Origin: Fasciola hepatica
Taxonomy: Eukaryota; Platyhelminthes; Trematoda; Plagiorchiida; Fasciolidae
Length of the DNA: 64,000 nucleotides
Direction of reading: 5' to 3'
Assembly: GCA_948099385.1 (NCBI GenBank)
Contig: CANUEZ040000113.1
Location: forward strand, 11,606,501 to 11,670,500
The notes under the pieces are model-generated. The model searched no databases, was not told where the DNA came from, and worked only from the letters and a program-made list of their open reading frames with translations. This document shows positions 25,620 to 36,800 of the stretch, one piece after another (the first letter of the stretch is position 1; each line of letters begins with the position of its first letter). Made by a program: the position numbers and the translations under genes.

Positions 25620-28205
25620 CTGTGCTCTGGTTTCGGTTGCTACCTAAGCATTTGGTAGGCGTATCAAGTGGACCCCAACCTGAAAGTCCAACACGTCCTA
25701 TTTGGTCAAGTCCACTGGTCAAGGCCTTCATACTTTTTTGCTGTCATGGGCTAACCACCTCGGCCTACCTTCCAATCACTACTAGCCTCAGAGAACAGCG
25801 TATGTCAAGGAAGTCTATTGGTAGGCATGCATAACACATGTCCCAACCACCTTAACCTGTTTAGATTCATCACTTGATCCAGAGACTGACCTCTGGTTCC
25901 CAACACCTTGCGCCTTACCTCAGCATGGGTGATAAGCTGTTCCTGCCATACTCGGGCAATGCTACGGAGACATCGGTGCTCGAACACCGACAGTATTCGC
26001 CTATCTTCTACATTCAACAGCCATGTTTCTCAACAATATAAAAGAACGGACCTAACCACCACTTTGCAAACTCTACCCTTACCAGACAATCGGATATCAC
26101 GCCGGAGCTGCAGATGACAGAGGTTGGCAAAAACCAAAGGTGCCTTCTGTATACGCGATGACAATTTATCAGTTATGTATCCACCTGGCGAAATGTGACT
26201 TCCCAGGTAACAAAATTTATCCACTTCAGCTAGAGCATCCCCTGCCAACACAAGGTTTGGTGGCGAACCAACCCAGTCCGGCAACAGCATTTTACACTTT
26301 GAAGGTGAAAAATGCATCCCCAACATTGCTGCACTGTTGTTAAGGGTATTTAAGAGAGCTTGAAACTTACCTGGGTCTTCACTCAGAAGAACAATATCGC
26401 CGTGTATTCCAAGTCAGACAGTTTACTGCCTGAGCAAACATCAATGCCAGTATTCTCACACGAGGATAGCGTTATCTCAAGAATCAATTCAGTCGCAAAA
26501 ATGAAGGGGAAAGGAGAAAGAGGGCAACCCTGACGAGCACCACTTTCCGTGGTGAACTCGGGGGAAAGACTACCGTAAGCACGAAATGGGCTTCGGCTTT
26601 TCGCGTACAAGCATTGAAGGAGAGAAATAAATTTCTCTGACACACCCTTTAGTGAGAGGCAGCGCCAGAGAACTGTGCGGTCGACCGAGTCGAATGCCGC
26701 CTTCAGATCAAGAGAGACTGAGATCTTGGGCTGTGTCTGTGCTCAGAGGTTTGCCAAAGAGTGAAGATCTGGTCGACAAAACCCCTACCAGGTCTGAAAC
26801 GGACTAACTTCTCACGCGTACACATTTCGCGGACACTGGATAATCGGTACAGACTAAGACCGGTGAGCAGTTTAGACGTGATACTTACCAAGCTAATTCC
26901 TCTGTAGATTTCACAAGAGGATCTCTCACCTTTTTTGTAAATCGGCACAATCACCGATTCACACCATTCCCTCGGAATTCATTCGCCATCCCAAATAATC
27001 AGGAAGAGTTTTGTCAATTCCGAAACCGAAGCTTCGCCTCCACCACTGAACGAAGTTGGAGACAACCCATCCGGTCCAGCGGCTTTGTACCTTTTCAAGT
27101 AACCTATCTCCCTCCTAATCTCCGTTTCTGATGGAGAAGCTATATCCACCTGCATCTTTTTGTTGGCAAATACATATTTTGAAGGTCCATCGTTGAAGTG
27201 GGCCAACTGAATTATTCCCTGAAGTGCTTTACCAAAAGCTTCAGATGACGTCCCTGAGAGTGAATCAGTGGGCCGCCGGAATTTTTAATTAACTAACTTA
27301 CACCGAGTTACCGTGTACCGGTGCATCTAATCAAACGGAAAAGGCTCCGAGAATTGCCAGTGGACGCAGCCTTTTCCATTTCTTTACATTTCGCTATCCA
27401 CTACTGCTCGCGGTCATTCCTCAGTCTCCTTGTTTGTTAGCGTCTCAGAGATCTACGCAATTCCTTGGACGTGGCTTCCCGAAAGGCGGATCTGCGAGCA
27501 TCAAACGGAGCAAATGATGTCGAAGATATCCATTGTTTGTGAGACCGACTTGAACCGGAGAACTGGATGGAATTCGAAGAGGCATACAAGGCTTCCTTGA
27601 TCTATTGCCAACGTTCATTTGGATCCTGAAAATCTGGCTGCATCCATAACTGTGTGGACAGCTCCATCTGGAAATGGTGTGGCTGGTTATCGTCCAAAAG
27701 CAACTGTTCGGGACGCATGACGTTTATTTTTGTGCGACCGCGGACGAGACGTAAACGGAAGCGAGGACGTTCCAAGACGTGATCTGAGTCCACAGGCGTA
27801 GACCAAAGTGAACGACAATCTTCAATTGATCCACAACAGCGGTGACCAATCACAATGTGGTCAATCTGAGTCCAAAGTTGTGAAGACGAAGTAGGACATC
27901 AGTTGAGTTTGTGCCGCTCCTTATGGCAGAAATACGTACTCGCCAGAAACAAGCTGTGGTCAGAGCACCGCTGAATGAGTTGATCGCCGTTATCAGTAAT
28001 ATCGGCTGGGATAGCTAATGGGTCCCCGATGTGCTTTCGGAATCTCCCGAACGACCAACTTGGGTGTTGAAATCCCCAGCAATGATCACCACGTCTGTTG
28101 AACGTGCACTTCGAAGCAGCTGAGACAAATCGTGGTAGAATTCATCTTTGGCCTCAGAGGAACTGCAGTCGGTCGGTGCATACACAGACACGATGAACAA
28201 TCATT
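25620..28205 (-). mobile_element. Decayed non-LTR retrotransposon (APE endonuclease plus RT)
   Basis: Read on the minus strand from 28205, the order is that of a LINE ORF2. An apurinic-type endonuclease comes first (VYAPTDC and AGDFNTQVG at 28.0-28.2 kb, then GSIEDCRSLW and PVDSDHVL at 27.7-27.85 kb). A linker follows (KRYKAAGPDGL, 27.07-27.13 kb). Then the reverse transcriptase: IVPIYKKGERSSCE and RGISLVS at 26.9 kb, FRPGRGFVDQIF at 26.79 kb, GARQGCPLSPF at 26.53 kb, the palm and thumb, and a C-terminal region with EHRCLRSIARVW and RLRWLGHVLCMP near 25.83-25.97 kb. The YADD site is destroyed by a base loss near 26405, and other frameshifts break the frame. The 5' end appears cut at about 28205. 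RTE- or CR1-related by wording; clade uncertain. Confidence 0.9.
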
Positions 28206-28303
28206 GAGGCTTCAGTTTGTTGTTGCTGACCCTGTAATAGAAACTTCGAGAAGGTCACACAAGTATGGCAAATTGAAGTAATGGATTTCGTCTTCCATTT
28301 TAG

Positions 28304-28405
28304 TTGGTCGTATCAATTTTGCGCGAGCAAACGGAAAAACTGGAAGAAGAAGTGGGTGAAACCACCGGTCTGGAAGAGACAATGCAACAAATCAAAGAGG
28401 ACTGA
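28304..28405 (+). CDS. Candidate terminal exon encoding a coiled-coil tail
   Basis: Directly after a strong acceptor (TCTTCCATTTTAG, ending 28303) comes a 33-codon open frame in phase 0 to TGA at 28403-28405. The translation is dominated by Glu, Lys, Gln and Leu (REQTEKLEEEVGETTGLEET, then MQQIKED), a coiled-coil composition. It sits in the roughly 300 bases between the 5' end of the minus-strand LINE and the first recognisable Gypsy gag sequence. It may be the last exon of a host gene whose remaining exons lie upstream beyond the LINE, or a non-coding part of the retroelement leader. No related peptide is recognised. Confidence 0.35.
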   Translation: MVVSILREQTEKLEEEVGETTGLEETMQQIKED

Positions 28406-28518
28406 TTCGTAATGTTCATATTTGTACTTTCACATCAGTAGTAATGTCCCACATTTTTCAGATAAATATTTACACCTCTGAATTCTGTCTTCTCGCCGTC
28501 GGCTGACTGTTACAAATT

Positions 28519-28537
28519 TGGTGCCTCTACCCGGGAT
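28519..28537 (+). other. Candidate tRNA primer-binding site
   Basis: TGGTGCCTCTACCCGGGAT begins with TGG and reads as the complement of a tRNA 3' end (T-stem, acceptor and CCA). It lies 5 bases after ...TTACA, a plausible LTR end, and just before the gag frame. No matching 3' LTR was found, so this is tentative. Confidence 0.35.
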
Positions 28538-28543
28538 TGAAGA

Positions 28544-29349
28544 GTGTGGAAAAAGCCACTCGAATCTAATAATCGGAAAGATGCGATAGCCCGCTCGTCA
28601 CAGAAGGACAATCTGGGGAGTTCATCGGTTCACAAACTTTTGCGAGCATTGAAACAGAGCAAGATAATCGAAACTCAACAGGTCCCTACTCCGAGTGCGA
28701 CTGAGAAATTCCGTCTTCATCAAAATTATAATAGGTGGGAGAGTCAGATTCAGCGATACCCCAGAGGGCTTGTCGAAGAGCAGCAAAAGGATGTCATCAG
28801 GGAACCGCTGGTTGGAGAAGCATACGATATGGTCAATGAAGAGGACGTTTTTAAAAATGGCCACCTGAATTCCGCTTTCAGACAGATCCGGAGCCTACTG
28901 GACGTCCCGGACATCCTTCTCAATACCAACAGGAATGTCATGGAAGAAAGCATCTGCCGGATGAGGACATATGGTTCTTTGGTAGTGCGCTACAACAGAT
29001 GAGTCAGCCAGCATATCCCGATGTGGCCAAGGAGGGGCGGGAAAGCAGTGTATTAAACCAAATTATCGACATGGTCTGGAACCCAGCCGTGAAACGGGCT
29101 CTGTTACGAGGGAAGTTTGAGAATTTAGCACATGCATCGTCTACGGGGAAAGCCGAGAAAAGCTTAGAATGGGCAGTGGTAGGGATCCCATCTGAAGGTG
29201 AGAGTTACGCTTTACGCGAATGGCGACTGAGGACTCATCAGCCGGTAAGCAGTCCCGTTAAATGGAGACGCAGCTGGTATCAAGGCAATTACACTAGAAT
29301 GCGTCACCCGTCTTATAGCAAGATCCAAGGCTTAGGCGTCAATCGGTGA
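28544..29349 (+). pseudogene. Gypsy gag (two frames)
   Basis: The frame 28544-29002 and the overlapping frame 28999-29349 encode a basic, glutamine- and arginine-rich polypeptide with RWESQIQRYPRGLVEEQQKD and later WAVVGIPSEGESYALREWRL. One frameshift near 29000 joins them. No CCHC zinc knuckle is visible. Identity is inferred mainly from position 5' of the protease and polymerase. Confidence 0.6.
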
Positions 29350-29593
29350 TATACTGGTCCCAGCAGCAGCCTTCCCGGACCGTCGTATTCGCAGCCAGTC
29401 GGGGGAGGTCTGCCTTCATAAGGAACGAGGCCACAAACTCAGAAACAAGATAGGTCAATCTTTCCTGCCGTTTTGATATGTTCCAATTGTGCTGGTTGGG
29501 CTGGTTGATACGGTAGCCACGTGTAGTTCATTCAGTGCAGAGTTGAGGTCAGTGGTCGAAAAAGCTGAGTAGGCCCTTCGTAGCATAACCCTA

Positions 29594-29905
29594 ATGGCGG
29601 TAAATGGGGGGAAGTTAACCGTCAGAGGGATCATCATTCCAAATTTGGAACTGGACGGCGTTGTTACGAGGCAGCCACTAATATTAGTCGAAGAGATATC
29701 CTACGAGGTGATTATCGGAAAGGATGTCTTGGTGAATTTCGGATGCGTAATCCATATCCTACAGAAGAGGTTGCATCTGGGGAATGGAAAAAATGAAGCT
29801 TTCGGCTGGAACAAGATCAGCATAAACATTTGTGCTCCAGAATCGGAAACAGATCACGTAACACTATTTGATGGACTCCTAGATGACAGTGACAGTCATA
29901 AGTAA
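29594..29905 (+). pseudogene. Gypsy aspartic protease (C-terminal part)
   Basis: The frame includes VRGIIIPNLELDG and ISYEVIIGKDVLVNFGCVI, the latter equivalent to the conserved Ile-Ile-Gly-x-Asp-x-Leu segment of retropepsins. The catalytic DTG is not in this frame; it would lie upstream (about 29.50-29.58 kb), where the sequence is frameshifted. Confidence 0.7.
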
Positions 29906-30761
29906 TAAATCTTTGTTGGACCTCGTTGAGAAGTTTTCCGACACATCCTCATGGAGAAAAGAGAGATTGGGCAGGACAAATTCAGTTAAACCCCGCATTG
30001 ACACGGGGGATACAAAACCCAATGAAATGGCCCCTAGACAAATACCCATCCATTATCAAGCAGAGGTGCAGCACAAAATTGAGGAAATGCTGAAGAACAA
30101 TATTATCCAGCCATCACACTATCCTTGGTCTTCCCCTATGCTGTTAGTTAGGAAGAAGGTTGGAAAACCCCACTTGTACTTAGACTACAGGAAACTTAAT
30201 GCCGTCATCGAGAGTGGACTCAATTCCACTGCTTGTCATAGACGACTTGTTCGATGTCCTAGGGGTAGTCTTTACTTCAGCACGCTTGACTTGGCTTCTG
30301 GGTATTGGAAAGTTGAATTCGCAGCAGAAGATCGAGGAAGTCAGAGTTCGCGATTCCAACCGGGCTTTATGAGTTGCAGACTATGCCTTTTGGGCTAACT
30401 AAAGCAACGACGTCAGACGAATCGTATTTTGGAAGGGCTGACTCCTCCCAAATGCATTGTATACATTGAAGACGCACTAGTTTATGGAAGAACGAAGGAG
30501 GAACATTTAAGAAACTTGGACCTAGTTCTGGGAAGAGTTAGAGAGGCGGAACTTAAGCTGAAACCGTTCAAGTGCAAGTTTCTCTATGAGAAGGTGAATT
30601 TCCTAGGCCTCATTGTCCCGGACCGGGGAATAAAAACTGACCCAGGAAGAATCGAACCAGTCCTAAATTGGCCAGCTCCTGACAATGTTGCGGAATTCAG
30701 GAGCTTCTTAGGGCTGGTTTCTTATTACCGTAGCTTCATCAAAGGTTCTGCAGAACGGTAG
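29883..30761 (+). pseudogene. Gypsy reverse transcriptase
   Basis: Two frames, 29883-30398 and 30429-30761, contain ordered RT blocks: IIQPSHYPWSSPMLLVRKK, LYLDYRKLNAV, YFSTLDLASGYWKVEF, then IVYIEDALVYGRTKEEHL (the active-site block with Glu for the first Asp), KCKFLYEKVNFLGLIV and a thumb/connection with RSFLGLVSYYRSFI. About 50 residues around the PFGL block (near 30380-30430) are lost to a frameshift. The catalytic substitution and frameshift make it non-functional. Confidence 0.92.
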
Positions 30762-30859
30762 GTACCATGGAATGCTCTTCTGCCCAAAGACGATAGTTTT
30801 GATTGAGACGAACGATGTGAGCAATCCTTTGCGTACTTACGTTCAGCTCTTTGCTCGGT

Positions 30860-31100
30860 ACCAGTGCTAGCACGGCCAGACCTGTCTGAAGGAGCTAGTG
30901 AGATTATTCTAGACGCAGACGAGAGTGACGGGGCTATTGGTGACGAGTTATCACAGACCGGAAGAGATGCAGTAGAGCAAGTCATCACCTACGGGAGTAA
31001 AACGTTAGGTAAATGGGGGGAAAATCATTGCACAGCACGAAAAAATGCTAGCTCTGGTCACCTTTTGCCGAAAAGTTCAGACAATACCTAATCGGGTGAC
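30860..31100 (+). pseudogene. Gypsy RNase H domain
   Basis: The frame LARPDLSEGASEIILDADES, with AIGDELSQ following and then ITYGSKTLGKWGENHC, matches the Gypsy RNase H, whose usual block is (L/T)DAS...GAVLxQ followed by a SRxL segment. It then breaks; the downstream remains (GLLWLLKNCKDPQKQTAR) continue in another frame. Confidence 0.75.
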
Positions 31101-31486
31101 GATTTCAAACTAGCACAGACCACCGGGCTCTTTTGTGGTTAAAAAACTGTAAAGACCCCCAGAAGCAGACAGCCCGGTGTCAGGAACAGTTGCAGGAGTT
31201 TGATTACGTGATTGAAAGCCGGGCTGGTAGTCGACACTCGAAAGCAGACGCGTTATCGAGGGGGCCTGTTCGAAACCACTAGGTTGCTCTTCCTGCACTG
31301 TCAACTATTTGGCACAGACCAGCCTACAGGGGGACACTTGAGAAGAGTGAGGTTCAATCCAGCCCAGCTATAGCGACACAAGCTTCGTCTACGCAAAGTT
31401 AAAGGCATAAAATTTGAAGCCTAGTCAGCGAGAGATAGCGGGGCGCGGTTTATGGACCAAGCATCCATGGAGCTTCTGGGATCCAT

Positions 31487-32555
31487 TTGAGCATTGTGGA
31501 TAATGTTTTAGTTTTCCTATTTGGTCCCAATTATCCAGCTAAAGTCATCTTCCCTCTTTCCATGGTACAAAGGGTTCTTGCAACGTTGCACACTGAGATA
31601 GACCATGCTGGTGCCAAAAAACTAGAGCATACGTCAAGGACTCAATTCTGGTGGCCTTACCAGCGAAGAGACGTATTAGATTTCTGTATAACTTGCGAAC
31701 GTTGTGACAGCTTTAAGAATCATAGAACTGCGCCCCGTGATCCGTTACAGCCTACCGTGGTGGGGTTTTCCAGTTAAATAGCTGGTATGGATTTAATCGG
31801 ACCACTGGCACTTATGCAACGTGGAAGTAAATACCTACTGGTTCTGGTCAACTATTTTACTTAAAGATGCGAAGCGATACCCCTGAGCTCCAGGTACGCC
31901 AAAACCGTTGCAGATACAATCCTTAAGCACTGGACTTGTCAGTGGGGTGCACCGAGCCAACTTCACTCTGATAAGGGTACGAATTGTTAAAGCTATCTCA
32001 TACAGGAGTCTTGTAGGTCTCTTGGTATTGACAAAACACATACTAACTCCTACCACCAGCAAGAAAATGGATTATTGAGCGCACTAATCGGACACTTAAC
32101 AACCTCCTCAAAGCCTTCGCCGAACACGGTACGGATTGGGACACGAAAATACAATCCTCCTTGCTGGGGTATCGCTGTTCCGTGCACGCCCCAACAAATC
32201 AGACTCCATGCTTCCTTTGGACAGGAAGAGAGGTCCGGCTTCGTCCTGATTTGCGATTGCCTACAATTCACAACCAGAACACTAGTGTTGGGGAGTACGT
32301 CAGCAGGCTGCGGAACACAATAACGAGGGGTGAAGACCTTGCTCGAGCCCATCTTCGGACAGCGCAGAGGCGGAAAAAAGAGTACTATGACAGAGAGGCT
32401 TAGGGCGTTCAATTACAATCTGGAGATTTCATGTGGCTTCATGCGTCAGCACCCACGGGTGGAGTACTTGCTAAACCTTTCGGGTGTTAGAAAGGTCTTG
32501 TCAGATGCAACCAGTGTCATCAGAAAAGCATCGGTGAATAGTGGTAGCTATTAAT
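31487..32555 (+). pseudogene. Gypsy integrase
   Basis: The frame 31487-31777 has the His2Cys2 zinc domain (LHTEIDHAGAKKLEH, then ITCERCDSFKNHR). The core follows in broken frames (AGMDLIGPLALMQRGSKYL near 31783-31840 and QLHSDKGTN near 31960-31985, the second catalytic Asp region). Last come RTLNNLLKAFAEHG, a Gly-Tyr segment (32168-32400) and a tail with GDFMWLHASAPTGG in a third frame. Stops at 31778, 31860 and 31986 inactivate it. Confidence 0.85.
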
Positions 32556-33628
32556 GACGTGGACAAATTGCAACATATCTTCCGATACTATCTTTCACTG
32601 TTATCAGAATTTTGGAAAGATAGGGGACAATAAGGAAATTCGTTGTTGACTAAAGGTTTCTCTAATCTGTTACCGTGTTGCACGAGCGCTCAAAATTGCT
32701 TCCAAAAAAGGACAGGAGTTTTGACCTGTTTAATAAAAGAAGCTCAGCAAAATATATTGGGAAACATCCAACCCCTTTTCGCAGATAATCTCAAAAAACT
32801 TTTCATTCATAAGCAATAAGACGGTAGATTGCGATTTATTCTAAATTACTTCGCACAAAACCACATGGCCGTGAGACGTCGCTGAGCCTCATTATTTGAG
32901 GTTGGTCAGAGAATCCGCAGGGTTTGACACTGGATTTGTGGCACGTATTCGCTCCCATTTCATAATATACCTGATACCTGACGGGAAATATTGCTGTTCA
33001 GTATGACCATCACTCTTTTGAGGTCTCTCGAGAAAACATCACTCTCGTGTAATATCATCTCTTCTACGCAGCGAAGCAACAATACCACTTCAAGCACGAG
33101 ATACTAAAAAGGAATGGCATATCACGTGTCATAACGACCAGCACAGAACCCGCCACAGCGGATATTGCGAAGCCGTTTCAACCAAGGCACACACTACTTC
33201 AACTTTTACCGTACAGCATTAGCCGTTCAAGCCGGATTAAAATCAATAGCAGTATATCACTTTAGAGCCTCAAAGTATTCCGGGGAGATTTTCTTGAAAC
33301 CAGGGGAACCTACTAGTTTTTGAGTACTTCACAACGAAGGCGAAAACCTCTCCCTTTTTTATAAGCTTATCAAGTAAGAAGAAGAACTGAAACTTCCATA
33401 AACCAATGTTTAATTTACCACCAATGTCCAACTGTGCAGTTATTCATCGTGTTTATGGAAGAACTAAATGCAATTTTCCTACGCAACAAGCATTTTTACT
33501 GTGGTGCAGTATGATCAGTGAAACAATTTACAAATCCACGATATCAAATAAATTTTGACAACAAACGCCTATTCCGAACACCTTGTCAACAATTCCGGAG
33601 GATTCCGTCGTGCTGCTTTGCCCCTCAG
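32556..33628. other. Unassigned sequence 3' of the Gypsy element
   Basis: A 3' LTR would be expected here, but no copy of the 28.41-28.51 kb sequence was found by eye. No gene. Confidence 0.3.
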
Positions 33629-33894
33629 TCGTTTCCCAGGATCCTCAATGTCTGAGATTTTCGAAATCGTTGACTAATATGTTCTTTGACAGGTCATTTC
33701 CGACCCTCTGGATTTTGAAATTTTGTGTGGAGAGCACTCTCGAATATAAAGCATTTCCGTCCGATTTGGTTTTAAATGATTCATTCAGTGGCAGTGGACT
33801 GCCTCAAAACTCCATTTACCTAAATGCCGGCCTACCAGATGTCACAAATCCCTACGTAAAAGAACTGTTTTTCCACGCTTCCAGTTCTAAATAG
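33629..33894 (+). CDS. Candidate exon, unknown protein
   Basis: A very good acceptor (GTGCTGCTTTGCCCCTCAG, ending 33628) opens 87 codons to a TAG at 33892-33894, with a possible GTAAAA donor at 33856. The translation includes FFDRSFPTLWILKFCVESTL and SGSGLPQNSIYLNAGLPDVT, with the look of an ordinary soluble or extracellular domain. The frame is also open for 15 codons upstream of the acceptor. No family recognised. Confidence 0.33.
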
Positions 33895-36800
33895 GACAAC
33901 GGATAAATCGCACCCCACTGGTCGTGGCTGTGTGCTTCTTCATTTGTTCTACTCCACTCATGACGTAATAACTTACTGAACTTTTCAGGATATCTTTTAA
34001 CTACCTTTGTTAACGGAAGTTTTCTCCTAAATCGCTGCTACTAACAGCTCCTGCAATCCAAATGTCCATCCATTGTTCAAAAATCTCAAGCGAAGAGCCT
34101 TTGAGGTAAAAATCACTTCCCTAAATGGTAAGATTTTTCTACCAGTGCATATTCAGAGAATTGGGTCCCATATGTCATGAACTAGTTCACCGAGCCACTG
34201 AGCGATTCGGCCGGTAGTCAACGGCCAACCTCGTTGCATGTGCCAGAACACACAATGGTATTTCAGATGAATACTGTCCTAAATGAGACATTTGAGCTCC
34301 CGTTGAACAGTGTGAGAGAATTGCCTGACTAAGTCAGACCGAGTTTTGATTGTCAGAAGTTCAGAAATAAACGACTATTCAGGCGATTGGAAAAATGAAG
34401 GGGAATGAGGGATTCCTAATGCAGTAGAACATCAAAAAACTCCCCAAATACAGAGTCACTTGAGTGAGACGGATTACAAATACGCCAAGTTATAGTGAGG
34501 AAAACTGGAATTCGCATGCGAAAGAAGTCTGCTTGGTTAAGCACGCAGGGTTACTTTGGGTCATTGTTTATCCGTAGTATTTACGACAAAGAAAGCAAAG
34601 CTGAGTCGGTTTTAGTTAGACACTCCAAACAAAGCGTCAGTTTGATTCGATTTCTCTGTTTATATTTCGAGATTGTTTCCATTGCTGTCCATGACCGAAA
34701 GAACGAATATAACAGTTATCGTAAATGAATTGCCAAGAACTGATATCTCCGAGAAATCTTCCTACCTGAAGATAGCTGGAATCAATTTTGTAAACCAAGA
34801 GCAAAGAGTCAACGACTAGAAACCCTCGATCTAGCAGTTTGCTGCTTATTGATGAGCAAAACCAATATCAAGAATGTAGATGTCCCTTATAACTTCAAAG
34901 AGTGTAGGCAGATTGCTGCTCACCCGGTAAGGCGGATTAAATATAAGTCACTTTCAACAGCTCGTGCTTAATGCCACAATCTTTTAGCGAGACGTAAACG
35001 GACCGACTGTAGTATTTACTGGATGGGAGACTGAGGTGGGCAGACAATGATCACATCAATATGGTGGTTATCAGTAGAAGCAAGCAGATAGACGGGAATA
35101 TAGCTAATCCGAGTTTTGTTCCACCTTGCTACTACCAGATTTCATTGAGCAGTGTTTGCGATAGAATACATGCTGTTTGCAACTAAAAGGCTGAAAGCTG
35201 AAGTACAGCGGGGTACGTTTGTAGGAAATGTGATTTACTTTGTAACGAAGTCGACAAGACGGGATAGGACACTTGTATTTCACCGGCCAAACAAGTCAAG
35301 TCCATGGAACACATACAATCGTTTAAACAGCTCCTTTACCAGACCGCGTGGCACCAACGTTGCTGTTGCGGCTTCTTGTGTGTTTCGGCTACGTTCTGGC
35401 CAGTTGCCTGTGGCTGATAGCTTAATCCTCTTGAGCATTATTTCTATTCCGCTGGCCCGAATGTCCCGGTTAAGGGCTTGATCGTTAGCCCCTCACCTGA
35501 GCTACCTTGCTGGTTGCCCGAGATACTGCTGCTTCCCCTCGGCTAATCCGTATGTCTCCTTTTGTCTGTTTCGAGAAACCCCCGTCATATTCGCAGTCTG
35601 TCCTTTTGTCTATGCCTCTCGATCGGTTGGCCCGATCGGTTTAATATCCGTGTAGCCTTGCTGCTCCAGTACTCCCCGCTGCAATTTGTTCACCGATTCA
35701 TTTTGGCCGACCAAGACCGACTGCAAGCTTAACTTCTCTATCGATTAGCTGATTGGTAAAAAGGGCAAGCTACCACTTAACGGGAATCCGTTCTCATCTT
35801 TTCTATCCGCTGCCATATCGTTGTTGTTTCAGTTGACTCAAACACTGTCCTGGATTGTGAACACGACCTGACGTGTTCATTGCCAACTGGACTTGGATGC
35901 CAATCAACATTGATTCAGCCCATATCCTCACGACCACAATGACCGTCTGCCATCACCTCCCAAGAGGAATCCATTGGTTCTTTAGTTCGCGAGTTTCTAT
36001 GAGGCAAGCTTCTGTATCACTTTGGATAAAGCAGACCGACCCTTGCAACCCTTGAGCTATAAGCTAATGCTATCAATATTCCAATTAGGGAAATAGTTTT
36101 TTATCATATCGAGTCTCTTGTTTCACTTTGTTTATATTTCAACAGACAAAGATGAGAAACATGAAACTCCAAGGCATCGCAAATGTTGAATTTGTAATGT
36201 TCTCCGGTTAGTTGAAACTGCATGACCTTGAATACCATGAAAAATTTGACAGCAGCTTCAAAATCTCAATTTTGGTAAGGCCCAACTTGACTGAATTTGA
36301 AAAATTTTGAATATAAAACTGATCACAAGGGTTTTGTTACTTGGAAAATAAACGCTGATCCTGCCAGATGCATTTTTTTATTGATATTTTAGTCGGCCAT
36401 ATACCTGACGGGGAGAAGCAGTCAACACGCAATACACAGTTGTAGAATGATATATTGTCTAGCTATTCAATAGCAATTTTCCGGTTGATCATGGACTCAA
36501 GGAAAAACATTAGCTGCTAAATTCGAAAGCATCAATTTGATATCATGAACATAAGAAGGTGGTCCGGAAAATGTCGATTTTGTTTTTGTGTCTAAGGAAA
36601 AGGATGGATCAACAACCGGAAAATGTTATCACATAATTAAACCAGATTGAGAAAAAGATATGATGACGAGACAGGCACATTTTTCTGTGATAGAATTTGC
36701 TTGGAATCTTTTATGAGTGACCAAACATACTTTAGCTCTATTCATGCAAAAACAAGGTGTCACAAAAAGAAGCGGAACTGAATAATTCAACACATCTCAT

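Larger units (their letters stand above)
28544..32555 (+). mobile_element. Decayed Ty3/Gypsy LTR retrotransposon
   Basis: Successive plus-strand frames give the canonical Gypsy order: gag (28.54-29.35 kb), aspartic protease (29.6-29.9 kb), reverse transcriptase (29.97-30.76 kb), RNase H (30.86-31.1 kb) and integrase (31.49-32.55 kb). Integrase following RNase H marks Ty3/Gypsy rather than Ty1/Copia. There are at least eight frame changes or stops, the RT active site reads YIED instead of YxDD, and no flanking LTR pair could be identified, so the copy is old and inactive. The 5' edge is near the candidate primer-binding site at 28519; the 3' edge is taken at the end of the integrase tail. A purine stretch at 32617-32638 could be a degraded polypurine tract. 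Confidence 0.93.
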
